Shown here: piece after piece, positions 14,696-22,621 of the stretch
Layout: each line of letters begins with the position of its first letter
Numbering within the stretch: position 1 is the first letter of the stretch
Virus record (IMG/VR): IMGVR_UViG_3300002835_000041
Span: 54,982 to 118,981 of that record
Source: a virus
Reading direction: 5' to 3' (one strand)
DNA: 64,000 nucleotides
Position numbers and translations under genes: made by a program
Notes under the pieces: model-generated
What the model was told of the DNA's origin: nothing
The model's input: only the letters and a program-made list of their open reading frames with translations
The model's database searches: none

Positions 14696-14747
14696 TTGGG
14701 TCCTTTGTTTGGGTTATATATTAATTATAGCGGAGACCACTGACAAA

Positions 14748-14909
14748 TTAGAAATATCCTTCTGCCATTAGTCCTTCAAGGAAGTCTTTGGTTTTCCACA
14801 GGGTATTGTGTAGCCAAGGATCTTGATCAGGATTAACATTAATCATAAGTGATTGAACACCCAAGATCATATCTAGTGCATCTACTTCTTCATATCCCAC
14901 TAGTGGCAT
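14748..14909 (-). CDS. hypothetical small protein (53 aa)
   Basis: It begins MPLVGYEEVDALDMILGV and its ATG overlaps the TAA of the upstream gene (TAATG). Acidic and helical; function unknown. Confidence 0.55.
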   Translation of the reverse strand: MPLVGYEEVDALDMILGVQSLMINVNPDQDPWLHNTLWKTKDFLEGLMAEGYF

Positions 14910-15061
14910 TATCCTACCTCTATCCCAGCATACTTAGCCATAGTATTAAGAGTGATGTGGATGTGACAGTCACAATCCTCTCCCCCCATATTTTCATCAA
15001 ACTCTAGGTGAGAGAAATTGTCCTCATAAATCTCATTGATTAGTTCGTCTATGGTGTTCAT
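14909..15061 (-). CDS. hypothetical small protein with CDCH motif (50 aa)
   Basis: It begins MNTIDELINEIYEDNF and contains GGEDCDCHIHI, a likely metal-binding cluster. It overlaps the gene at 15058-15300 by four bases. Confidence 0.55.
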   Translation of the reverse strand: MNTIDELINEIYEDNFSHLEFDENMGGEDCDCHIHITLNTMAKYAGIEVG

Positions 15062-15300
15062 TTTGTGTGCCACTCCCCTAGTTCAGGTAGGAATACATTT
15101 TCTTCTATATCCCATTGGGCATCGTCCCAACTAAGTTCATCAGACATTACCTTGGCAATCTCGTCTATGAAGGTTTGCATAACGGCTTCTGCGTGGTGTC
15201 TATTCTTAGCCTTGATATTTGTAATAGAGATAGCAAGATCACAAGAATAGTAATCTGCATACATTGTTGGGTCTTCCATTGTTTCTGTTTCTAGGGTCAT
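15058..15300 (-). CDS. hypothetical protein (80 aa)
   Basis: Its middle (AISITNIKAKNRHHAEAVMQTFIDEI) resembles the beta-alpha unit seen in several neighbours such as 17062-17493 and 21139-21282, where a strand is followed by A-x-x-x-A helices. Start overlaps the upstream gene (ATGA). Confidence 0.6.
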   Translation of the reverse strand: MTLETETMEDPTMYADYYSCDLAISITNIKAKNRHHAEAVMQTFIDEIAKVMSDELSWDDAQWDIEENVFLPELGEWHTK

Positions 15301-15515
15301 ACATATTCCTTTTCGTAGGCTTGGTGTGAGGTTACTACTAATTCTAGCATTTCGGCAGGGTATCTGTCAAGCACCCAATTAAGGGCCTCTCCAGCAGTCT
15401 TAAAGTCAGAGGCGGTAGTGCTCTCCCCATAACCTTGAATGGTTGCTTCCCAGCAGTCAATACCACCAGGTGAGACGGAGTAGTTCATTTCATATATTGC
15501 CACTTGTTTGGTCAT
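15297..15515 (-). CDS. hypothetical protein (72 aa)
   Basis: This is the first gene of the operon that runs leftwards to about 11.3 kb. It has a textbook leaderless promoter and an AIYEMNYSVSPGGIDCWEATIQ start. Function unknown. Confidence 0.65.
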   Translation of the reverse strand: MTKQVAIYEMNYSVSPGGIDCWEATIQGYGESTTASDFKTAGEALNWVLDRYPAEMLELVVTSHQAYEKEYV

Positions 15516-15550
15516 ATATTAATTATCGCATAATCTAGGGAAAATGTCAA
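15516..15550 (-). promoter_or_regulatory. sigma70-type leaderless promoter
   Basis: On the minus strand TTGACA (15545-15550), a 17-base spacer and GATAAT (15522-15527) end exactly 6 bases before the ATG at 15515. It is the cleanest complete promoter in the window and supports leaderless translation. Confidence 0.75.
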
Positions 15551-15555
15551 CTCTA

Positions 15556-15630
15556 TCGTAAAGATTTTTTGGTTTGACATTTTGGGGGATCTTTTATAGT
15601 CTTCGTAAAGATTTTTTAATTTGACATTTT
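15556..15630. repeat. direct repeat of 28 bases, two copies
   Basis: TCGTAAAGATTTTTT followed by two variable bases and TTTGACATTTT occurs at 15556-15583 and 15603-15630, differing at two positions and spaced 47 bases apart. Each copy contains a TTGACA hexamer reading on the plus strand. Confidence 0.6.
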
Positions 15631-15698
15631 TATGTCCGATTTGTCTGGTTTGGGGCACGTGCAATTTTTATGCATTGCAGTGCATATTTATTTACTTG

Positions 15699-15772
15699 CG
15701 ATCCGTACGGGACTTGAACCCGTGACCTCTACCGTGACAGGGTAGCGAACTAACCAACTATTCTAACGGACC
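15699..15772 (-). tRNA. tRNA-Asp (GTC)
   Basis: It is a complete 74-base cloverleaf with acceptor GGTCCGT/ACGGATC, discriminator G, T-stem CACGG/CCGTA-type pairing and anticodon stem CTACC/GGTAG around loop CTGTCAC (GTC). It lies alone downstream of the DUF932 gene. Confidence 0.9.
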
Positions 15773-15778
15773 TAATGG

Positions 15779-15801
15779 TGAGCAGTTTTAATTCTTGCTC
15801 A
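15779..15801 (-). repeat. recurrent GAGCA/TGCTC hairpin, copy 1
   Basis: TGAGCA and TGCTCA pair across an 11-base A/T-rich loop just downstream of the DUF932 stop and before the tRNA. Near-identical hairpins follow other operons at 17018 and 22296; here no T tract follows on the minus strand. Confidence 0.5.
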
Positions 15802-15813
15802 GGAATTTTTTTG

Positions 15814-16836
15814 TTATGCTAAAGACATAACATTCTGAACTACTTTTAGCAAACGATTTTTTTCTGCGTTGATAGCAGGGTCAAATCCTGATGCTGATGC
15901 GAGAATGGATTCGTTATTGCCACCACGAGCAGAACGATACCAGTCAAGTCGCTCAGTTAGCGCATTGAACGCACCCCAAGCATTACCAGCAATCATACCA
16001 TTAAATTCACCAGTGTAAATATCGTTAATCATATCTACCTTGTTTTCCCATTTCTTGCTTGAACCCTTAGCATCTTTTTCAGGCTTTGGGTAAGCAGCAA
16101 GAATGATTTTGTTAAAGTCAATGGCGCTAACTTCTTTTTCAATCATAGCCTTAGCCATAATATCAAATTCGTCCATATAAGCATTAGCAAGACCAAGAGT
16201 TTCACGAGCAATCTGAACTTTGCCGTTAGCGGTCTGAGTGTGGCGAATCTTGAAAGATTGCTTGATGCCCTTATTCTTCTTACGACCTACGCCACCAAGC
16301 GCAAGGTTAAGAGTGTTAGCGCATACGACACGAACTGGCGTGATGCTTGCTTGAATAGCGATTGAACCATCGTGTGATGTGTTGATGAGCAAATAAGTTT
16401 TTACCTTATCTGATACACCATTAGGGTCAAGAATTGTTTCACGCTCTAGTGCTAAAGCACCGAACACGACACGACCACCCTTGATTGAACCAGCGGTTTC
16501 CCAACGACCACCGCCGTCTAGGATATTATCACCGAATGAAAACAAATCTTCATTTTGTAGTGGGTGATAACGCTCACCAACAATTCCAAGAACATCTGTC
16601 TGAGAGTTATCTGTTGGGTTAGTGCGTAGGACATACTGATATGCCTTATCGCTTGTGAGATGTGTAGGGGTTTCCAAATCTTCTAGGCGAACATTCCACC
16701 CATTTAGATTTGCTGCTTGTAGCATTTCTGCCGTTGTTTTTTCTTCTGTAAAGACTGTTCCCAATCCGTGCCAAGCAGGTTCTCTGAATGATGCGAATGA
16801 GGTTTTGCCATTTTGCGTTTCTAAGTCGTGAGCCAC
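15814..16836 (-). CDS. DUF932 phage/plasmid-like protein
   Basis: The 340-residue protein matches the DUF932 family found in phages and plasmids: early FREPAWHGLGTVF, then GERYHPLQNEDLFSFGD, LLINTSHDGSIAIQASITPVRVVCANTL, and the closing helical part. The family has no settled biochemical role, though it is associated with replication or anti-restriction contexts. The GTG start has AGAAGGAA upstream and a 5' leader of roughly 30 bases, unlike the leaderless genes nearby. Confidence 0.88.
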   Translation of the reverse strand: MAHDLETQNGKTSFASFREPAWHGLGTVFTEEKTTAEMLQAANLNGWNVRLEDLETPTHLTSDKAYQYVLRTNPTDNSQTDVLGIVGERYHPLQNEDLFSFGDNILDGGGRWETAGSIKGGRVVFGALALERETILDPNGVSDKVKTYLLINTSHDGSIAIQASITPVRVVCANTLNLALGGVGRKKNKGIKQSFKIRHTQTANGKVQIARETLGLANAYMDEFDIMAKAMIEKEVSAIDFNKIILAAYPKPEKDAKGSSKKWENKVDMINDIYTGEFNGMIAGNAWGAFNALTERLDWYRSARGGNNESILASASGFDPAINAEKNRLLKVVQNVMSLA

Positions 16837-16968
16837 GATTTCCTTCTTTCTGTTGTTGATAATCTAATCATACACCCACCCACCGACAAAAGTCAAATCG
16901 TATAAGTAATCAGGGGACAAATGGGGCATTTCGTAACTGTGTCGTAATTCACAATGTGATCTTCGCCA

Positions 16969-16988
16969 TGTGGATAACCTGTGGATAA
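16969..16988. promoter_or_regulatory. tandem DnaA boxes
   Basis: Two copies of TGTGGATAA (16969-16977 and 16980-16988) are spaced by two bases, the same spacing as at 10972. They sit in the spacer between the DUF932 gene and the next operon, followed by CACGTG at 16993. Confidence 0.6.
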
Positions 16989-17017
16989 ACCCCACGTGCA
17001 AAATTTTATAAAAAAGA

Positions 17018-17038
17018 GAGCAGTTTTAAAACTTGCTC
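17018..17038 (-). terminator. recurrent hairpin with T tract
   Basis: GAGCA and TGCTC pair around an A/T loop, and on the minus strand the hairpin is followed by a run of six T. It lies 24 bases past the stop of the 17062-17493 gene. Confidence 0.65.
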
Positions 17039-17061
17039 AGGTTTTTATTAGTAGCCCCCTA

Positions 17062-17493
17062 CTAAATATCTATTCTATCAATTGAGGATGATAGATAAGA
17101 AATGTTGTCTGAGTTATAATCGACGGTATCGAAATCAATATCGTGAATTGCATTCTGTGCATCCTCTTCAGTGCGAGCATTAACAGTAACAGAATACATA
17201 ACTGTAACTTCAACTTCGAATTCTTTTGTTAATTCAAAGCCCATAATTTCTGCAATTGATTCTGCTTGAGACTCAGAGATATCTTCACTCTCTAATTCAC
17301 TAAGGGTCCACTCTTGCATTGATTCAACCATACGGTTGCGTTCTGCAGAGTCTGCATATGAGCGCTGAGTTACTTTTTGAATGTGCTCCTCTAATTGAGT
17401 TACACGCAATGTTGCCTTGGCTAAAGAATCACGAAGAAACTCTTCTGTTGCATTGACTGTGCTTGCTAGTGTTGATATATCTTGCTGGTCCAT
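17062..17493 (-). CDS. hypothetical protein (143 aa)
   Basis: It has an N-terminal coiled-coil-like helix (LRVTQLEEHIQKVTQR) and a C-terminal beta-alpha-beta unit (VEVTVMYSVTVNARTEEDAQNAIHD). It has a leadered mRNA with TATAAT about 35 bases upstream and GAAAGAGG before the ATG. Function unknown. Confidence 0.65.
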   Translation of the reverse strand: MDQQDISTLASTVNATEEFLRDSLAKATLRVTQLEEHIQKVTQRSYADSAERNRMVESMQEWTLSELESEDISESQAESIAEIMGFELTKEFEVEVTVMYSVTVNARTEEDAQNAIHDIDFDTVDYNSDNISYLSSSIDRIDI

Positions 17494-17556
17494 TGGGGGC
17501 CTCTTTCTGTTTGTTGGTTTATATTAATTATACTGTAAGGCACTGACAATTGTCAA

Positions 17557-18054
17557 CTACCAAGATGAGCAATAAGAAAATGAAAGTCGATCAATTTCTG
17601 GTAGCGCAAATATACGCTCTAATTGATTAATAGTATTAGTAAGGTCCTTCCAATACCATTCATCAATATCTGTGCTCCCAAAGAAAAATCCTTCTTGTGG
17701 TGGGAACAGGCTAGGGTCTTTTGTTTCTAATGCGTGTTTACATAAAGCAAGCAACTCTATTAGTTTATCTTGTGAAACATAGTAACTACCACAGTCATCA
17801 ATACCGTTCTGAATATTCTTTACGAACCAAGCGTGTATCTGATTAGCCTTGCGCCAATAAGCACAAGTAACTTCTACGCTTGCTCCATAGATATCTGTAG
17901 CGACATCTGTTAGTTGAGTTATTTCCATTAAGTCATTGAACTTAGGGTATACGGCTTCGGGTGAGTCATAAGATAGTTCATCATTTGACTGTAGTGCTTT
18001 CCAGTTAATTTTTTCTAAATGCTTTTTAGCACTAAGATACATATCTAGTCCCAT
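17557..18054 (-). CDS. conserved phage hypothetical protein (165 aa)
   Basis: It starts MGLDMYLSAKKHLEKINW and carries the conserved core CAYWRKANQIHAWFVKNIQ and DDCGSYYVS. This family is widespread in phages and prophages; its function is unknown. The mRNA has a leader with AGAAGGAAG before the ATG. Confidence 0.75.
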   Translation of the reverse strand: MGLDMYLSAKKHLEKINWKALQSNDELSYDSPEAVYPKFNDLMEITQLTDVATDIYGASVEVTCAYWRKANQIHAWFVKNIQNGIDDCGSYYVSQDKLIELLALCKHALETKDPSLFPPQEGFFFGSTDIDEWYWKDLTNTINQLERIFALPEIDRLSFSYCSSW

Positions 18055-18117
18055 TGGGGGCTTCCTTCTTTCTGTTTGTTTCTTTTAATTATACTATAGG
18101 GGTCTGACAAATTGGGT

Positions 18118-18240
18118 GATAGGGGTAGGCACGGCCGTTAGTCTGGAACCCACCCCTATCAGATCCCCAGGGGACGCTTGCTATAAATAGCGTGGAACGC
18201 AGGGGATAATGAGTGGGGCTTTTACACCCCACCCAATTAT
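18118..18240. other. highly structured intergenic stretch
   Basis: There is no ORF. GATAGGGGT (18118-18126) pairs with ACCCCTATC (18152-18160); CCCC/GGGG and GCTAT/ATAGC hairpins follow; GTGGGG/CCCCAC pairs near 18211-18232, close to the stop of the 18245 gene, and may terminate it. The stretch is GC-richer than its surroundings and could be a terminator array or an RNA. Confidence 0.45.
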
Positions 18241-18244
18241 CTAA

Positions 18245-18667
18245 TTAGAGATAACGAGCAACCGCATTGTATGTGGAAGTATTTACAACTTCCTCATCTG
18301 TCATCTTTAAGATGCGAATTGCGTTTGTGATTTCCTCTTTCATTTCCTTATAGGTATGAGTGTGAATAACCTCAAAATCCTTTTCAGGTTCAGCAGGGAA
18401 AGTTCCCTCTTTTGTGATGATGTCAAAATCAACATTGAGAGTGTTGTTCCAAGAACGATAGTTAGTGCGTAGGTTTTCAGCCTTTGAGAAGTTGGCAATA
18501 GCCCACTCACCAATTTGCTTTTTCCAAGCCTCATAAGCAACTGTGTGCTTGCGTTCGTTTTCTCCTTGTGTTGCGTAGTCCATCTCTAGTTTTGCTAGTG
18601 ATGCCTCTAGTCCTGCGATTACTCGCTGAGTAGGGATTTTTACTGAGATTGCTTTTCCTCTAGCCAT
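18245..18667 (-). CDS. hypothetical protein (140 aa)
   Basis: It begins MARGKAISVKIPTQRVIAGLE, with a long helical segment and Trp-rich centre (YEAWKKQIGEWAI). No domain recognised. Confidence 0.65.
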   Translation of the reverse strand: MARGKAISVKIPTQRVIAGLEASLAKLEMDYATQGENERKHTVAYEAWKKQIGEWAIANFSKAENLRTNYRSWNNTLNVDFDIITKEGTFPAEPEKDFEVIHTHTYKEMKEEITNAIRILKMTDEEVVNTSTYNAVARYL

Positions 18668-18759
18668 TTGTTTTCTCTTTTCTTTTGTGGGGTATTAGTT
18701 GGGGGTGTGTGAGCCTTTTTGTATCTTGCTCAGGATAGTTTTTAGCGTTATTGCTAAAC

Positions 18760-18924
18760 TTACTTTGCCGTCCAAGTTGTATAACGGGTTGCGCCATTTA
18801 CATCTAACTTTACACGAACATTTCCATTAGCCTGTGGTGTAATTTCTGTAATTACTCCGCTGACCTTTGACTTCTGTGTTGTGAAAGTGTCGCCGACCTT
18901 GTATGTTGCTGTTGCTACTGCCAT
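18760..18924 (-). CDS. small beta-barrel-like protein (54 aa)
   Basis: The sequence MAVATATYKVGDTFTTQKSK followed by VTEITP-like strands and NVRVKLDVNG looks like a small SH3-like or KOW-like barrel. A paralogue is at 19030-19200 (YQIGDLFTTSKTGVTGRIAGF). Confidence 0.6.
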   Translation of the reverse strand: MAVATATYKVGDTFTTQKSKVSGVITEITPQANGNVRVKLDVNGATRYTTWTAK

Positions 18925-19029
18925 TTTTTTCTCTTTTCTGTTTAGGGGTTGTTATTTGGTTATACCTAAGTATAACATTTTGCGGATAAAAATGTCAAAT
19001 CTAAACCTGACATTTCTCACATTGTGAGA

Positions 19030-19200
19030 TTACTTAGAGGTCTTGACCATAGCAAGGCGTTGTGCGCCATTTGCCAAAATCAGACTAACTCTGGTAACCT
19101 TATTAGACATTGGTGTAAAACCTGCGATACGACCTGTAACGCCTGTCTTGCTGGTTGTGAATAAATCACCAATTTGGTAAGTGTATCCGTGAAGTGTCAT
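19030..19200 (-). CDS. small beta-barrel-like protein, paralogue (56 aa)
   Basis: The start MTLHGYTYQIGDLF at 19200 is preferred because AAAGGCAAG precedes it; a longer frame runs through promoter-like sequence. It shares G-D-x-F-T-T and the following strands with 18760-18924. Confidence 0.6.
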   Translation of the reverse strand: MTLHGYTYQIGDLFTTSKTGVTGRIAGFTPMSNKVTRVSLILANGAQRLAMVKTSK

Positions 19201-19439
19201 TTGGGTCTTGCCTTTCGTTGTGGGGGTTAATTGCTTATAGTATAATTTTAGCAAAAAAATGTCAGAAATACAAATCCTGGGGGGGGTTCTGGGGTGTGTT
19301 CTTAAACACATCTTAAAGGCGTGTCGCAACTTGACAAATCAAGTTTTGCGGACGTGGATCCCATGCAATTTTTATTGGTAAAAAAATAAAAGTACTATGC
19401 ACCAAATTAAAAATATTATTTGCAGGGAATTCATTTATC

Positions 19440-20174
19440 TCATTTCTTACTCGCAGAAAAAATTATGTCACTCTTAGAGTATACACAAAGTGAGCAAGAA
19501 ACGCAAGCGCTACCTTGTTGAGATATAAGTTTAATTTGTTTATTATTCTCAGGACACTTAGCAGCGGGGCGACCAATCATTTCTTTTACATCGGCCTGGC
19601 CAATTGCAAAATTCTTAGCAAGATATGCCATTCTAACACCGCTATTAATTTTTAGATCAACGGCAGTTTTTACATTCTCGCTATCTGCAGAAAAATACAA
19701 TGATAAATTAGATACATCCTTAAGAATAAGTGCAGCAGCCTTTACTCTAGTGTATACCCAGAATTGAATGTCGGGGTGCTTATCAATAACTACTTTCCAG
19801 GCATAGGTATAGGTATCGTTAAAGAAATCGCCGTCCCAGTGAATACGGAATAACTTAGGAGCGTCTTTCTTTTCACAATCAGATACAAAATCAACAATCA
19901 TCTCATCAAGCAGGCGCACCATAGTTTCTCCGTCTGCGTCTTTCAGCAGGGACCAATTGTGCAATAGGTTAACCTTTACGGTTGGGAAGACTTTTTCAAG
20001 TTTTCCTGCGTAGCAAACGCTTTCACAAACACTAGTGGCACCAGGGCACGAGAAAGCCTTTCCAGCAGGTAGGCCAAAGGTATTTGCGATACTTGCTTGT
20101 TTTCCATTAGGGGTGACGGCATTAGCGACCTTTCTATCTTTAGATCTTTTTAGTTTAAGTGTATTAGTAGTCAA
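19440..20174 (-). CDS. gp88-family phage protein
   Basis: The 244-residue product matches the actinophage gp88 family: N-terminal LPAGKAFSCPGATSVCESVCYAGK with the Cys cluster, HWDGDFFNDTYTYAWKVVIDKHPDIQFWVYTR in the middle, and a terminal Cys cluster (CVSCSLC). Its paired Cys clusters suggest metal or Fe-S binding. No function is established. The start overlaps the next gene by 11 bases. Confidence 0.85.
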   Translation of the reverse strand: MTTNTLKLKRSKDRKVANAVTPNGKQASIANTFGLPAGKAFSCPGATSVCESVCYAGKLEKVFPTVKVNLLHNWSLLKDADGETMVRLLDEMIVDFVSDCEKKDAPKLFRIHWDGDFFNDTYTYAWKVVIDKHPDIQFWVYTRVKAAALILKDVSNLSLYFSADSENVKTAVDLKINSGVRMAYLAKNFAIGQADVKEMIGRPAAKCPENNKQIKLISQQGSACVSCSLCVYSKSDIIFSASKK

Positions 20175-20340
20175 GGCCTAGACTCATTTCTAGAGCAATG
20201 TCTTCGTTATAGTGAGCGGACATTTCTTCTAGTAAGCAATGAGTGCACTTTTCTTCATATTCATCAACCGCATTTTCACGGCAAGAAGGGCAGGTGGTTG
20301 CGTAGTATTCATCATAGAATTCATCAGCGATATTTCCCAT
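20164..20340 (-). CDS. zinc-ribbon protein (58 aa)
   Basis: The ATG at 20340 has AAAGGAG 10 bases upstream. CPSC and CTHC form a zinc ribbon in an acidic chain (ADEFYDEYYATTCPSC). It precedes and overlaps the gp88-like gene. Confidence 0.6.
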   Translation of the reverse strand: MGNIADEFYDEYYATTCPSCRENAVDEYEEKCTHCLLEEMSAHYNEDIALEMSLGLDY

Positions 20341-20345
20341 AGGGG

Positions 20346-20492
20346 CTATTCTCCTTTTTGTTGTTTTTTTAATTGTAGCAGTTCGGACTGACATTTTTTA
20401 CGGTTGTATTTCTTTTTATTAGGCACCGCAGAGGCAGCATTAGAACGGCGAAGTTCCATAAGTCTGCGTAATTCCTCTGAGTTTTTTTTCAT
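20346..20492 (-). CDS. small basic protein (48 aa)
   Basis: The start at 20492 follows TTGACA, an 18-base spacer and TAAGAT, 5 bases before the ATG. The product is Lys/Arg-rich (RRLMELRRSNAASAVPNKKKYNRKK). A Crp-like palindrome lies about 52 bases upstream. Confidence 0.55.
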   Translation of the reverse strand: MKKNSEELRRLMELRRSNAASAVPNKKKYNRKKCQSELLQLKKQQKGE

Positions 20493-20536
20493 ACTTAATC
20501 TTAGCATACAGGGGCAAAAAATGTCAAATCTTAAAA

Positions 20537-20552
20537 TGTGATAAATCTCACA
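20537..20552. promoter_or_regulatory. Crp/GlxR-like operator
   Basis: TGTGA-TAAATC-TCACA is a perfect match to the TGTGA-N6-TCACA consensus of the Crp/FNR family (GlxR in actinobacteria). It lies upstream of the promoter for 20346-20492. Confidence 0.6.
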
Positions 20553-20610
20553 GGGCGGGACGTGGACCACGTGCATTTTTGTGCGGGGAAGCACACAAAA
20601 ATACTTTTAA

Positions 20611-20853
20611 CTATTCTTCTTGTTCAATAAAAACATACAACGGAATTAAATCAGTATAACTATACTGTGTAAATTCTGTTTCACCAAATTCATTTTCGGT
20701 TTGTATGTCGTAGTTATCTCCTGTTGAATCACATTCAATAAAATTAACTTCAACGATGTCATCACCAATTTTAATTAAATCACCAAGCATTAATTGGTCG
20801 GGTGTTAAGTTATCTGCGTGGATCAATTCCATAGTTTCCATTGTATCAGACAT
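20611..20853 (-). CDS. hypothetical acidic protein (80 aa)
   Basis: It begins MSDTMETMELIHADNLTPDQ and contains a small beta-barrel-like stretch (GDLIKIGDDIVEVNFIEC). One base separates it from the upstream gene. Function unknown. Confidence 0.6.
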   Translation of the reverse strand: MSDTMETMELIHADNLTPDQLMLGDLIKIGDDIVEVNFIECDSTGDNYDIQTENEFGETEFTQYSYTDLIPLYVFIEQEE

Positions 20854-20854
20854 T

Positions 20855-21139
20855 CTATTCCTCCCAATCAGGTAGCCAAAATTCCAAGTGGTGTTGGCTT
20901 ATGATAGCCCTCGCAGGTGCGTGAGTCATTCCCTTATAGAGAATCTGAAAGTCGCCAACCATAGGCATATCAATCATTCGGTCATAGTCCTCATCATAGT
21001 ATGCGTCAATAGCCTCGATACAAGGTTTTACCATTTCTGCGGGGACGGGTGGATAGTGATTACCTTTAAGGTGATAAAGTAATTGTGTTTCTAAGTCTAA
21101 GACTTCATCTTTAATTCCAAGTGCGGTTATGCTTCCCAT
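20855..21139 (-). CDS. hypothetical protein (94 aa)
   Basis: It begins MGSITALGIKDEVLDLETQL and is alpha/beta with HYPPVPAEMVKPCIEAIDAYYDEDYDRMIDMP. Its ATG overlaps the upstream TAA. Unknown. Confidence 0.6.
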   Translation of the reverse strand: MGSITALGIKDEVLDLETQLLYHLKGNHYPPVPAEMVKPCIEAIDAYYDEDYDRMIDMPMVGDFQILYKGMTHAPARAIISQHHLEFWLPDWEE

Positions 21140-21282
21140 TATATTTTCTCCTCTATGTCTGCGACATAAACATCGCTTCGTCTAATCATTCCATATTTTA
21201 AGTTACTATCGAACATATCAACGGCATCTTCTTCATTGTCTGCCTCGACATTTATAAAACAAGTAAATTCATATAGTGCCAT
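21139..21282 (-). CDS. hypothetical small protein (47 aa)
   Basis: The product MALYEFTCFINVEADNEEDA has the strand plus A-x-x-A helix pattern shared with neighbours. It is packed with one-base overlaps on both sides. Confidence 0.55.
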   Translation of the reverse strand: MALYEFTCFINVEADNEEDAVDMFDSNLKYGMIRRSDVYVADIEEKI

Positions 21283-21500
21283 TACGCTCTTACCTGAACC
21301 CTTCCATCTCGGTAGAATACTTTAGTGTAACACTTTCCTGTCGGTGTGTAAATATTCACTGTTGAGTATTCGTTAGCCATTCCCCAGTCGGTAAATCGGA
21401 AAAAACTTTCCCAAGCACCAAATTCGTTTTCATAGCGTTGTTCCCAGTGAGGTTTTGCCTCTGAGTCATACTGACAAGTTACTAGGTATTCATATTCCAT
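21282..21500 (-). CDS. hypothetical protein (72 aa)
   Basis: The aromatic-rich product (YEYLVTCQYDSEAKPHWEQRY, FFRFTDWG) is part of the packed operon. No family recognised. Confidence 0.6.
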   Translation of the reverse strand: MEYEYLVTCQYDSEAKPHWEQRYENEFGAWESFFRFTDWGMANEYSTVNIYTPTGKCYTKVFYRDGRVQVRA

Positions 21501-21643
21501 TATTCTGCCTCTTTCGTTGTAAATAGTGCGCCTTCATTAAGTAAGCCGACTTCCAAATTAAATAACTCATCTGAGTTTGCTTGCGACAAGTCTATCCAAC
21601 CTGCGCCTTCATTGTCAATTCTAAATATTTCTATGTATCCCAT
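21500..21643 (-). CDS. hypothetical small protein (47 aa)
   Basis: The acidic product begins MGYIEIFRIDNEGAGWIDLS. Its start and stop overlap the neighbouring genes by single bases. Unknown. Confidence 0.55.
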   Translation of the reverse strand: MGYIEIFRIDNEGAGWIDLSQANSDELFNLEVGLLNEGALFTTKEAE

Positions 21644-21807
21644 TAGTTTTCACACTCACAATCTTTTGAGTAATCAAATTCGCAAAAATAGCAACCCATT
21701 AACTCGCTATGGGTTTTACACTGATAACGGAATTGGACTTCATCACAACACAAGAAAGATAAATCCCAAATCCAATAGAATTCGTTTTGGTCAATAACAC
21801 TAGCCAT
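21643..21807 (-). CDS. Cys-rich small protein (54 aa)
   Basis: Seven cysteines (FLCCDE, YQC, GCYFC, DCEC) in an acidic, aromatic chain suggest metal binding. It is packed between 21500-21643 and 21810-22016. Confidence 0.55.
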   Translation of the reverse strand: MASVIDQNEFYWIWDLSFLCCDEVQFRYQCKTHSELMGCYFCEFDYSKDCECEN

Positions 21808-21809
21808 AA

Positions 21810-22016
21810 TTACTCACCAACCTTTACTGCGATAGTCGCAAATTTATTTCGCAAGCCTTTAGCATTGACCTCAATTAGATAGGCTTCGGTATTTTCTCCA
21901 TACCAAATTCCTTCTCGCTTTTGAGCCGATACAATTTCGCCCTCAAAGTGGCGGTTGCGTGAGCGATAGTTTTTCCCTACAAGTAGGCTTTCTATTGTGT
22001 ATAGTTTGGTAGCCAT
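21810..22016 (-). CDS. hypothetical protein (68 aa)
   Basis: It begins MATKLYTIESLLVGKNYRSR and is a basic beta-rich protein, perhaps an SH3-like fold. AAAGAGG precedes the ATG in a leader of about 30 bases. It is first in the operon running to about 20.6 kb. Confidence 0.6.
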   Translation of the reverse strand: MATKLYTIESLLVGKNYRSRNRHFEGEIVSAQKREGIWYGENTEAYLIEVNAKGLRNKFATIAVKVGE

Positions 22017-22200
22017 TGGCAGACCTCTTTCTTTTTGTTGATAATTCTATCCTAGCATAGCCCACTGACATTTTTAGTTAGGCTCGCCGTATCGGATAGA
22101 CTTTCTTTATTTATTTTTTCTTACTATGTAAGTCTATATGATTAAACTAAAAATATCAACTTACTAGCCAGTAAATCCAAATAGTGAGACGCTCAAGCCG

Positions 22201-22216
22201 TGTGATTAATCTCACA
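22201..22216. promoter_or_regulatory. Crp/GlxR-like operator
   Basis: TGTGA-TTAATC-TCACA, a perfect TGTGA-N6-TCACA palindrome, 38 bases from a DnaA box pair. An identical 16-mer is at 23381-23396. Confidence 0.6.
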
Positions 22217-22253
22217 AAATTTCGGGCGTGTCGTAAACAACTTCTTAAACACC

Positions 22254-22274
22254 TGTGGATAAGCCTGTGGATAA
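22254..22274. promoter_or_regulatory. tandem DnaA boxes
   Basis: TGTGGATAA at 22254-22262 and 22266-22274, spaced by three bases, in the intergenic control region. Confidence 0.6.
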
Positions 22275-22295
22275 CTTTTTGCCACGTCCAAAATT

Positions 22296-22318
22296 TGAGC
22301 AGTTTTCAATCTTGCTCA
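22296..22318 (-). terminator. recurrent hairpin
   Basis: TGAGCA/TGCTCA around an A/T-rich loop, followed on the minus strand by AAATTTT. It lies just past the stop of the 22329-22454 gene and probably ends that operon. Confidence 0.5.
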
Positions 22319-22328
22319 GGATCACAAT

Positions 22329-22454
22329 TTACTTTCGCAAATCGTTTTTGATTTCTTGCCAATCTTCTTTTAGCATTGGCAACATCATTTTAAATAAAAT
22401 AAAAACGCTACCCGCTAAAAATAGTTGAACCATTGTTGTTAGTAGTCTGCTCAT
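22329..22454 (-). CDS. membrane microprotein (41 aa)
   Basis: One hydrophobic segment (MVQLFLAGSVFILFKMML) is followed by a charged helix (KEDWQEIKNDLRK). It is coupled by ATGA to the upstream gene. Confidence 0.55.
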   Translation of the reverse strand: MSRLLTTMVQLFLAGSVFILFKMMLPMLKEDWQEIKNDLRK

Positions 22455-22621
22455 TTTTCACAAGCCTTTCTAAAAGTTTCAAAATCAAATCGTGGATTAT
22501 CTGCTTCGAACATTGAGCCAAAATCATTTACCAAATCGTGAAAAGTAAATTCATCTCCGATTAACTCTTTGAAAGATGAAAGAATTTCAGCAGTTGCGAC
22601 ATAGTCTTTACGAGTCATCAT
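22451..22621 (-). CDS. hypothetical protein (56 aa)
   Basis: It begins MTRKDYVATAEILSSFKELI after a possible extra initial Met, and contains FHDLVNDFGSMFEADNPRFD. This small acidic protein type is frequent in actinophages; it likely uses the second of two adjacent ATGs. Unknown function. Confidence 0.65.
   Translation of the reverse strand: MMTRKDYVATAEILSSFKELIGDEFTFHDLVNDFGSMFEADNPRFDFETFRKACEK

Larger units (their letters stand above)
22017..22328. other. 312-base intergenic control region
   Basis: There is no ORF. It holds the promoter for 21810-22016, a Crp-like palindrome at 22201, two DnaA boxes at 22254-22274, GCCACGTCC at 22281 and the recurrent hairpin at 22296-22318. The same order of elements recurs near 23.3-23.45 kb. 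Confidence 0.6.

Noticed and set aside
15556-15630. Pair of 28-base repeats as a phage attachment site
   Set aside because: No integrase is present and the tRNA-Asp gene beside them shows no duplicated end; TTGACA in each copy suggests promoter duplication instead.
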